Under the pieces are notes generated by a model. That model did no database searches, had not been told where the DNA came from, and saw nothing but the letters and a program-made list of their open reading frames with translations. Made by a program: the position numbers and the translations under genes. A stretch of DNA of 64,000 bases from Larix kaempferi (taxonomy: Eukaryota > Streptophyta > Pinopsida > Pinales > Pinaceae): NCBI GenBank assembly GCA_027924585.1, contig BSBM01000186.1, positions 6,696,001-6,760,000 on the forward strand, read 5' to 3'. Positions 55,730 to 64,000 of the stretch are shown here, piece by piece (the stretch's first letter is position 1; every line of letters begins with the position of its first letter).

Positions 55730-56884
55730 GTGAACCAAAGGTGTCATATCTACTTATATTGTTCGAAATTCCACCAAAAGGCAGTGGAAAAAATCACACT
55801 CCACTCATCCGTGACCTACAATGAAAGTGAAGGCATAACTTTTAGGATGTCTAAGTTGGAAGATATGATGAAAGGGACTATGAAAATGGTTGATTTAGTT
55901 AACTTGGAAAATAAGATGTCTAGTAAAGAGGATCTCAAGGGGATGGATAGTAAATAGGATCTCAAGGGGATGGCTATAAAAGAGTATCTGGAAGATTTCA
56001 AGATACTGCTAAATGATATAAGACTTAGGCTTCCTACACAACCGTCTACTCAAGAAGAGGATACAGAGGAAAATGGGGACTTATTCCAGTCAAGTATTGA
56101 GACAATTGAAGAACAACTAGAGAATAAGAGATTTGTGTCCCAAAAATATAATTATCCACTCCATCATCATGGGTTCAAATTAGGTACAAAGAATTATTTT
56201 ATTCCCAAGATTGACATGAGAAAGTTTGATGGAAATGATCTAATAACATGGATATTCTAGATGGAGTAATTCTTTAATCTACAACAAGCGCTGACTTTGC
56301 AAAAGGTAACTATTACATCATTATATTTAGAGCCTGACCAATTTGTATGGTACCAATGGCTTTGTGACCGTAAAATGGACTCTATTATCTCTTGGTCTAT
56401 ATTCATAAAATTGATTACACATTATGACGATATTAATAACAACACTCTCTTTACTTAGTTGATAAATATCAAACAAAAAGGTCTAGTTATAGAGCACGTC
56501 AAGCAGTTTCGAAAGTTAAGTCTTAGAATGAAGAATATTTCAGAAGATAATTTGTTGGATCTCTTTATGGGCACTTTAAAGCAGAATATTCAACATGATA
56601 TACGTATCCTTGAACCTAAATCATTGGATAATGCTTTTAGTTTGAAAAGGAAAATTGAAAGTAAAAATATGGCAATGACTACTAGAAGGACCACCTCCAA
56701 CACATATAGAGATAATGATGTTCCTTCTTCTAACACACCTCAAAGGTTGAAACCTCAACAACTAGATGAAAGAAGAGACAAAGGTATATGTTTTAATTGT
56801 GACAGCAAGTATAGTAAGGGACATAAGTGTGGTAGGAATAAATTATTCTACATAGATTGTGAAGAGGAAGGAGAAAAAGAATGA
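55730..56884 (+). pseudogene. Gag of the second gypsy element
   Basis: Open pieces at 55730-55957, 55970-56260 and 56459-56884 are separated by stops. Features are IDMRKFDGNDLITWIF (the typical start of the gag core), a VIEHVKQFRKLSLRM segment, and a zinc knuckle CFNCDSKYSKGHKC at about 56789-56830 of the C-x2-C-x6-GH-x-C type common in plant chromoviruses. An acidic tail follows. Confidence 0.8.
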
Positions 56885-56956
56885 GAACCTTATCAAGATG
56901 AATAAATAGAAGAGATTACTTCTAAATAGATTACTCCAACCATATTCTGTCATGCA

Positions 56957-57970
56957 TTGGATGGAATTAGAACTCCGCAAACTCTAAAGATTGAAGGATA
57001 TATCAAAAATAAAAAGGTAACAGTGTTGATTGATTATGGTAGTACTCATAATTTCATTCACTGTAAATTAGTCAAAGTTCTCAATTGCTTTGTATATCCA
57101 ACACCAGAGTTTCAAGTAATCATTCCAGATGGAGGAACTATCAATTGCTCAGGGAAATTCCATAATATCAATATTACTATGAGGGAATATGTATTGAATA
57201 GTCCAATGATTTCTATTCGAATGGGTGGTGAAGATGTTGTCTTAGGAGTTCAATGGTTACAAACATTGGGAACCGTGGCTTTTAATTTTCAGAATATTTT
57301 CATGAAATATTTATGGGAAGGAAATGAATATGAGTTAAATGGAATCACTTGGAAACCAAGCAAGGTGATAAGCTCTAATGGTATGAGAAAATTGATTAAA
57401 AAGGGACATCAATGTGTAATTGCACAATTATGCTCATTAGATGTTCAAACATCTAATCCTCCTATTTCCCCATATATCCAAAGGGCCATTAATAAGCATT
57501 CCAAGGTATTTGAATATATTCTAAAAGGTCTTCCACATGTTCAAGATTTTGATCATGGTATTCACTTAATTTTAGGAAGTGTTCCTCCTAACATCAAACC
57601 TTACATATACCTCTATGGGTAGAAGAGTGGAATTGAACATATGGTCAAAGAAATGATAGAGGCTAGCATAATTAGACCTATCCAAAGTTCTTAATATGCA
57701 CTAGTGGTAATGTTACACAATCCAGATGGATCATGGCATATGTGTCCAAATTATAGAGAGCTCAACAAAATTACCATTAAAGATAAGTTTCCCATTCATG
57801 TCGTTGATAAACTGTTTGATGAATTACAAGGAGTAGTTTTTTCACAAAGTTGGATCTTCGTTCTTGGTATCATCAGATTAGAATGAAGGATGAAGAATTC
57901 CAAAAAACAACATTCTTAACTCATGAAGGTCATTTTGAATTTCTGGTGATCGACTTTAGAACTACCAATC
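56957..57970 (+). pseudogene. Protease and N-terminal RT of the second gypsy element
   Basis: An aspartic protease frame (56957-57622) has VLIDYGSTHNFI, with Tyr where Ser or Thr normally follows the catalytic Asp (near 57032), and the downstream VVLGVQWLQTLG motif. RT starts with HNPDGSWHMCPNYRELNKIT and TIKDKFPI (57704-57800), shifts frame near 57840, and continues with LRSWYHQIRMKDEEFQKTTF and GHFEFLV before the break. The palm YXDD box is missing. Confidence 0.82.
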
Positions 57971-58579
57971 ATAGAAAAAATAATCCCACAACTCCAAGGA
58001 TCAGCTCTGATAACACAAATCCAAGGATAGGTTCGTGTTTAGAACTCCCAATCGTAAAACAAAGACTCAATCACTAAAAAAACTTTGAAATCTGAATTTA
58101 ACACACAAATCTTTGATAGTAGCACATGTTCGAAGTGCGTCACACTTGGGTAGACTCCAATGGATAAACCAGTGGCTTCAAGTTAATTGCCCCGGTATTT
58201 CTATGGAAACTTCTCAGCTCCTGGTGCCTACTAGAGGGTTCTGACACAATACTATGTATGATTGTCTTCGGACGGCGAATATCATCACAGATGAAACACT
58301 AGAAGATCAACAAGATTTTGATCCTAGTTGGTTGCACTAAGCGTAGATAGAGAGCATACACCACTGACTTCTTGTTACACTTGAGATATATGTTTTTCAT
58401 ATCCAAGGTCACAATAAGTGCATGCATAGAGGATGCACAAACCTCAAATCAAATACTTGCACAACTCTCAATTGTTCCCTCATAGGTCCTCTTCTATATC
58501 CGAAAATGTCTCAAATGAAATCAAACTAGAAAATTATGGCAATATGCAACATTAGTTAACACCTTAGAATCTAGATGAT
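57971..58579. other. Unassigned spacer between gypsy remnant and pararetrovirus
   Basis: On the minus strand TGTTATCAGAGC (58004-58015) resembles a primer site, so part of this stretch may be an LTR in reverse orientation. Nothing else supports this. No coding region was seen. Confidence 0.3.
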
Positions 58580-58939
58580 ATGGATCGTGATATACTCCTC
58601 TTAAAACAAAAATCGAATGAAGAACATGTGCAAATCACTTTGCTTAGAACTAATATGGATCTTATTGAGCATTTCTTACATGATTCTGATGAAATAAAGA
58701 ATGCTATGGTTACCATTGCATACAAGCTAGAACAAGGCTTATATGTTTTGGGAAAACTCTTCATTAAAATCCAAATCTTAGAGAAAAATATTAAGTCTGT
58801 TAGTTATTCTTCTCTAGAGATTGCTTCTAGAGGTCATAAAGAGAATAAGAAACATGCCAGAAGTTACTCATTTGGTATGATAAGTATTCACGAAGAAGAT
58901 ACTAGACTAGAGTTTACCTTTGGACAGGATGAAGAATAA
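58580..58939 (+). pseudogene. Pararetrovirus N-terminal region, coiled-coil-like
   Basis: 119 codons from an ATG, rich in Leu, Ile, Lys and Glu, with heptad-like spacing (DILLLKQKSNEEHVQ, then LLRTNMDLIEHFLHD). It ends at a TAA, after which the same frame continues for about 30 codons. Its position before the capsid is compatible with a virion-associated or assembly protein, but this is inferred only from order and composition. Confidence 0.4.
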
Positions 58940-59309
58940 TTCAATGAAATACAATATCTAGTCTCTCAATTTAAGAAAATGACAAAATCTCTCCTTGAAC
59001 GATATCTCGTTACAATGAAATTTCCAAAAAGGAAAATTCTCGACTCCAGGATGGATCTTCTTCTCAACTAGATTCTAGTCCACTTACATGACCTCCTCCT
59101 CCTACTTTTGATGAGGTAATGCATGATGCCTCTGCCTCTTCTGCTCCTTCTGATAGATTCCATTTCGGCATCAATGGAATCAATAGCCTTATTTCCCAAA
59201 TTCCAGAACAAGTTGTCTTGAACATCCAATGTCAATCGAGGGATGAGATGAAGACAACTATCTAGTTGTTAATCAAATGGGTTCTTTATAAAAAGAACTC
59301 TGTATCGAA

Positions 59310-60050
59310 ATATAACTTCCCAACAACTATCTATCCAGTTAGTAGAAGGCCTATCAGGTTTGGCCTACGAATGGTGTCAATGGCTTCCTCAAGAAACCAA
59401 AGACGAAATGTTGGTTGCCCAAGATGCAAATGAACAAATTCTCAAAGCATTAGGTAGAGAATTTTATGGTCCAAAAGAAATTTAATATTTTGAATATCTT
59501 GCATATTTGTTTATGTTTGCTAGAATTTGTGATCATAGCAAAAGTGAGCAATATTTTTGTTATATGCATAATTTTCTTATTTCTTCCAGAAATTTAGGCA
59601 AGCCAACATATTTAAAACATTATCTTGGGATTTTCCCTGGTCATGTTCCAGATGTAGTGGAACAATTCCTTAAAGATAAAAGTATTCCTTTGCAAGGTCT
59701 CTCTCTTGCCCAACTACATGGATTCATTATGGAAACATGACAAGAGAATTGTTTAGAAAGGAGAGTTTCCAGAGTTTTTAAAAGGCATTCATCCATGTAC
59801 TCTCCTAGTTTTTCCAAAGATGTGGAAAAAATTCCAGATTGGGGTTGTGGAGCTCACAACATAGGACACTTTGGTAAAGAATCTTGCAATTCCAAGGAAA
59901 AGAAGAGAAAACCCTTCTACACCAGTACCCCCATATATAATCCAAATAAAGCTTATATATATAAGAAGAATAAGAGTCTTGATAAAGGAAAGGAATTCAT
60001 CAAGAAACACTTGGCCATTCCGATAAAGAGAAATGTTTTATTTATGTAAA
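59310..60050 (+). pseudogene. Pararetrovirus capsid protein with degenerate zinc knuckle
   Basis: The capsid core spans roughly 59350-59740, including LAYEWCQWLPQETKDE, a YFEYLAYLFMFAR helix and a PTYLKHYLGIFPGHV segment, interrupted by stops at 59483 and 59738. A knuckle-like CGAHNIGHFGKESC follows at about 59844-59885, with His replacing the second Cys and altered spacing. A basic, Lys/Tyr-rich tail follows, as in caulimovirid capsids. The protein would package the DNA genome; this copy is broken. Confidence 0.6.
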
Positions 60051-60865
60051 GAAAGGACATTAGGAAAATAAGTTCCCTAAGAGAAAATCTAACCCTCGGC
60101 TTGTAGCAATGTTTTTCGATTAATTAGATATTACTTGGTGGGATCTTGAATACTGTGATGCAGACCAATGTCCTAAAGGAGAAATAGTTTTCTCCCAGAT
60201 GAAGTATCCTCTAACTTAGATGAAATGGATCCCACCTTCAATAAAATTGATCATGTAGAATCCTCTGACTCCTCTTCTGACTCTCATCAAGATTCAAATT
60301 TAGGGAGATGTGAGGGTCCTCCATAATTCTGTTTCTATATTTTTTCCACACCAAAGGATTCTCCTTAGATAAGGATTGCTGAAATATTGTCTAGAACCCT
60401 TGCATATTAGTATGTTCTGAGGAAAGAACTAAAATATGAAAAGAGTAATCTTTTAGCACAACTAAAAGCTAAAGATAAGCAACCATACAAATTCGAATCT
60501 TCCTCTCCTAGTATCAGCATGAATCCAACATTCTATAACCCATTAGAGATGTACAAATATTATCCCGATATCCATGTAGACAGGAAAAAAATTCAGGAAA
60601 GACATAAAATATGCACATATTGCAAATCAAAGAAAAACAAAACTCTTTAAAAAATATAGTCAGGGAAATAATAGAGCTAAAAGGAATGCTAGAAGTGTCA
60701 ATAAGAGAGCAATATTAGTCCTTAGAACAAGATATGTGTAAATCCTATGAAGAAGCTCTCAAGAGCCCCATAGCTAGAAGCACACCTCATATTACTGAAG
60801 AATAAAGCTCATTAGAAGAAGAAAAAGAAGGGCATACTCTGTTTCCTGCTTCAAATATAGAACCT

Positions 60866-61282
60866 TTGGGATTATTTATTGGTCCTAAATTGTATATAAA
60901 ATTCTGGTTCTTCCCTCCAGAGTTCAAGCAATATCAACTAGAATGTATGATATATTCAGGATGCCAGATGAACTTAGCAAAAGGAGGCTCCATACCATCA
61001 TTTTATTGGGAAAATAATTTTGATCATGACATATCAATTGAAGGAACTCCTATACAACAACTTGGAAGAGTTCCAGACTTCCCAATAAAAATTTAAGTTT
61101 TGCAAGAAGTTATGTCCTTAAATAGGTTAGACAATATAAAAGAAGATTGCATTCTAGGATTAGGATTTTTAACCAGAGTCAATCCTGTTTCTTTTGATAA
61201 TACTAAAATGTTGTTTAAATGTATAGTAAATGGTAGATTAGTGTCTTATACCATGTCTTTTGAAGCTAAACGCAAGTGTTAG
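60866..61282 (+). pseudogene. Pararetrovirus aspartic protease, active site lost
   Basis: The domain has LECMIYSGCQMNLAK, in which Tyr (TAT, 60953-60955) stands where the catalytic Asp of the D-S/T-G triad belongs. The downstream CILGLGFL motif is intact. A stop at 61094 splits the domain. Between the capsid and this domain (60050-60860) the frame is heavily interrupted. Confidence 0.65.
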
Positions 61283-61439
61283 ACCCTTGTAAATAAACCC
61301 AGTACTACCCCTAGTATTGCAGAACTTTTCAAAATGGAAAGGTGTATAACCTATGCATAAATGCATAAATATAAATCCCTATCTGATATATCTACCAAAA
61401 TTGAAAAAGACTGCGCTTATGAGAGTTGAAATTCCTTAT

Positions 61440-62145
61440 GGACCAGAGAAAAATATTTTGTGTCTCTGCCCTTTGATCCCTCAATAAAGCCAGTTCCCCA
61501 GAAAGCCTCTGCAACCTTAATGACTCCCTCTAAGAGAGAATTTTGTGCCAGTGAGATCAAACATCTTCTTTCAAAAGGTCTCATTGAACCTTATAAGAGT
61601 CCTTGGGCATGTCATTCTTTCGTTGTAAATAAACATTCTGAAATAAAAAGAGGCAAGCCTAGACTAGTTGTAAATTTGAAGCCTCTAAACCATGTTTTGT
61701 AGCCTATAAAGTATCCTCTCCCTAACAAATCCAATATACTGCAAAGAATTGCAGGATGTACTATATTTAGCAAATTTGATTTGAAGTCTGGTTTCTACCG
61801 GATTGGTATAAAAGCTAAAGATCATTTTAAAAGTGTGTTTGTTGTTCCACATGGTCAATAACAGTGGAAATTTCTACCTTTTGGAATAAATAACCCCCCC
61901 TTTGAGTTTCAAAAAAAAATGGAGGATATATTTAGAGAAGAGAATTTTCATTAGTTTATATTGATGACATATTGATATGTTCCAAGAATTTGCAGAAACA
62001 TTTGAAACATTTGCAGGAATTTTATAAGCTTGTTTTCCAGCATGGGTTGGTGCTTTCTAAGAGGAAAATGGAAATAGGGAAAACATAAATTGAATTCCTT
62101 GGTTATAAGGTCAATAAAGGCCAAATTACACTTCAAGAACATGTT
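61440..62145 (+). pseudogene. Pararetrovirus reverse transcriptase
   Basis: Motifs in order: EIKHLLSKGLIEPYKSPWAC, KPRLVVNLKPLN (the caulimovirid form of the RT palm start), FSKFDLKSGFYRIGI, a hydrophobic LPFGINN turn, then the catalytic YIDD box at 61957-61968, which lies one frame away from the preceding part. In-frame stops occur at 61700 and 61859. The frame change lies just before the YIDD box. Confidence 0.8.
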
Positions 62146-62760
62146 TTGAATATATTCAACCATTTTCCAAATCGGATTTTGGAAAAAGTACGGCTCCAGA
62201 GACTCTTGGGTAGCATAAATTATATCAGACCCTTTTACAAAGGCCAAGCCCAAGAAATCCATGTGTTGCAGCAGATATTAAATAAAAATCCACCAAAATG
62301 GAGCATTGATATGACTGAAGTTGTTAAAAGAATTAAAGCAAAAGTAAAGCAACTTCCTCCTCTTTCCCTTTCTCAAGGAACTGGTAGCCTTGTTATCAAG
62401 ACATATGCCTCTAGCAAAGCATGGGGAGGTATCATAATAGAAAAGCATGGAGACCATGAAGAAATATGCGATTATGCTTCAAGATCCTTTAAGGTTTCAT
62501 AATTGAACTACCCCTCCTATCACAAAGAGATCCTAGTAGTAAAGAAAAGAATCAATCACTTTCACCTATATTTGAAACCTATTAAGTTTGTGAATCAAAC
62601 TGATTTTAATATTATGCCAATAATATTCAAGAATGAAAACTTGATGGCTGAAAATAATTCTAGAATCCTAAAATGGTTTATTTGGTTACATAATTTTGAT
62701 TTGAAATTGTTTATAAACCTGGTTATTTAAAATGTGTTGTCGATATGTTAACCAGGGAAG
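62146..62760 (+). pseudogene. Pararetrovirus RNase H
   Basis: Connection and RNase H parts: LQRLLGSINYIRPFY, VIKTYASSKAWGG (Tyr where the first catalytic Asp is expected), YASRSFKVS, then past a stop LNYPSYHKEILVVKK, with the conserved Glu, and a VNQTDFN segment with the conserved Asp. The end matches the caulimovirid IRWxxxL...LTRE pattern. Stops at 62500 and 62728 and a frame change near 62725 interrupt it. Confidence 0.75.
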
Positions 62761-63235
62761 AATTCAACCTTAATATGTTTTCAACAGGAGTCATCTCACC
62801 CAGATTGGACAAAGGAAAAGGAATCCTCAAAGAAGAACTAGAGAGGAAAAGGGTCTTTAATGACCATATGAGCATTCAAGAACACCAAGAGTTCTTGGAG
62901 TTTGCCAGCAAGAAAGAAGTTGACAGACAATTATCCATCTCCCTTATTAAACAAATTCATTCTTCACCAATGAAGATTGAAATCTTGGAAAGATGGGAGA
63001 AGAATGCATTTTTAGGAATGCAAATGCCTACATCCAACTCAGACATCTATGCAAAGTCTGGATAGATGTTGTATATACTAGTGGCAAAGAATTGTTTTAT
63101 GTAGATATTGGCCCTAGCTGTCTTACTTGGAGTAGCTATAATCTCATACTCCAGTTTTGCAGAGATCATGGCAAAATAATAATCTGTGTAGACCTTGATG
63201 CCTTAGTAGAACATCAATGGTCTAGTTGGACATAA
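62745..63235 (+). pseudogene. Pararetrovirus C-terminal region after RNase H
   Basis: 106 codons (62745-63065) of charged sequence with no known domain overlap, in another frame, the piece at 62993-63235, which contains YVDIGPSCLTWSSYN. Not recognised. It could be a C-terminal extension of the polyprotein or unrelated sequence. Confidence 0.35.
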
Positions 63236-64000
63236 GTCCTTCTGGATAAATTTTGTCCTGGAAAATACTAGGTGGAAAGGTAGCTGAATTTCATTCTCCA
63301 CCTGCAAGCAGATATGATCGTGGCAGATAAAAACCATATGTGGTTTAAGTTTAACTAAGACATCTTGGCATGATATATTCTCCTTTAGAACCTCCGGTTT
63401 ACATAAATAAGAAATTCATCCAAATAGACTGTGAAGGATGACATTTCGGCCAAATCCACCTTTGCAGGCAAACATTGTTGTGGACCAACTCCAACCATGA
63501 TGGGATCTGATGTATATTATTGTTTTTCTTTCTATCTTTTCCATGATACCAAGTTTAGGATGGATTCCTCTCACAACGATAATGAAATATTTGTTGGTTG
63601 TACCTGTGTTGAAGACCCATGTATCTGTCAAGTGGGTCGTGACGATCAGTCAGAAGCGTCGTGGGTCGTTGTATGCTCCAATGTGTAAATATTCTTGTAA
63701 TTTGAAAAATTGTACTTCTATAAGTCTTGTTAACCAAACTTAGATTATTTGGGTCCCCATATGTCCTTAGGACCATTTAAGGGATGAGATAACATTAGTG
63801 GTTTTCCCCACTAGTTCCTCGAATCTTCTTTATGACCTTTAGCTGTCAGTCATATCTCGTTGGCTTAACCGGCTAAGATATTATAAATAAATCCTCCCTC
63901 CTCATTTTATTCGATCGAATTTTGGGAGTTGAGAGTTCTGCAAGTATTTGAGTTGAGGTATATGTATCCTCTATGACCGTGCTTATTACAACCTAACATA
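63236..64000 (+). other. Downstream stretch with a promoter-like TATA box
   Basis: A frame of 85 codons at 63431-63688 is Cys-rich (CTCVEDPCIC) but has no known domain. TATAAATA lies at 63882-63889 and a TGACG word near 63639. In caulimovirids the pregenomic promoter follows the polyprotein, so this could be a viral promoter remnant, but it could equally belong to an LTR. Confidence 0.3.

Larger units (their letters stand above)
54758..57970 (+). mobile_element. Truncated Ty3/gypsy element (5' LTR, gag, protease, start of RT)
   Basis: It contains a probable 5' LTR, a primer-site-like motif, gag with zinc knuckle, an aspartic protease and the first third of RT. Homology stops abruptly after the EFLVI(D)F...TN motif at about 57970. 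No RNase H, integrase or 3' LTR is found, so the element is cut by deletion or by the next insertion. Several stops and a frameshift near 57840 show decay. Confidence 0.8.
58580..63235 (+). mobile_element. Endogenous pararetrovirus (Caulimoviridae-like), degenerate
   Basis: Domain order is coiled-coil-like region, capsid, zinc knuckle, pepsin-type protease, reverse transcriptase, RNase H, with no integrase and no LTR. The RNase H is followed by an MLTREEF-type sequence, a pattern I associate with caulimovirids. Segments from 58580 to about 61940 lie in one reading frame interrupted by stops, then two frame changes follow (near 61945 and 62725). This suggests one long ancestral polyprotein. 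No movement-protein motif was recognised. Such copies are inserted by host repair and decay as here. Confidence 0.75.

Overview
The window looks like intergenic nuclear DNA from a seed plant with a large, transposon-rich genome. Ty1/copia and Ty3/gypsy chromovirus elements, plant-type L1 LINEs that end in an RNase H domain, and an endogenous pararetrovirus all point that way. A gymnosperm is plausible, but the sequence does not settle it. I see no complete ordinary host gene, no rRNA and no tRNA. One first-exon-like stretch (18055-18299) and one gene-like island (31390-32660) are the only candidates.

Layout. 1-3158 is probably part of a minus-strand LTR element that ends against a broken LTR. 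3162-17191 is an old, stop-ridden chromovirus. Its 3' LTR is split by a very young copia element (8840-16559, ACAAG target duplication, LTRs differing at one position). The copia has one intact 1356-codon gag-pol frame, but its reverse transcriptase box reads YVDE instead of YVDD, and five different minisatellites lie between pol and the 3' LTR. 17192-25930 is AT-rich DNA with the exon-like stretch, a 365-bp foldback element, a SINE-like piece and a retroposon flanked by 16-bp target duplications. 25930-29590 is a 3.7-kb strand-asymmetric pyrimidine tract. 29590-33990 is AT-rich with small local duplications.

33994-51845 is an 8.9-kb tandem duplication whose ends share the 9-bp word TATAAATTG. 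Each copy carries an upstream AT-rich segment with a possible minus-strand LTR remnant, followed by a LINE. The second LINE is complete from target duplication to poly(A) (45559-52820). The first is cut inside its 3' part at the duplication junction. ORF1 and ORF2 are dead, with almost only in-frame TAG stops and no shared frameshift. A third ORF of 274 codons of unknown function sits downstream of RNase H and is open in the second copy.

54758-57970 is the 5' half of a second gypsy element (LTR, primer site, gag, protease, start of RT). 58580-63235 is a decayed endogenous caulimovirid with, in order, a coiled-coil region, capsid, zinc knuckle, protease, RT and RNase H, and no integrase. The genes form no pathway: the window is a record of nested insertion, duplication and decay. 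All identifications come from reading motifs by eye, without database searches.
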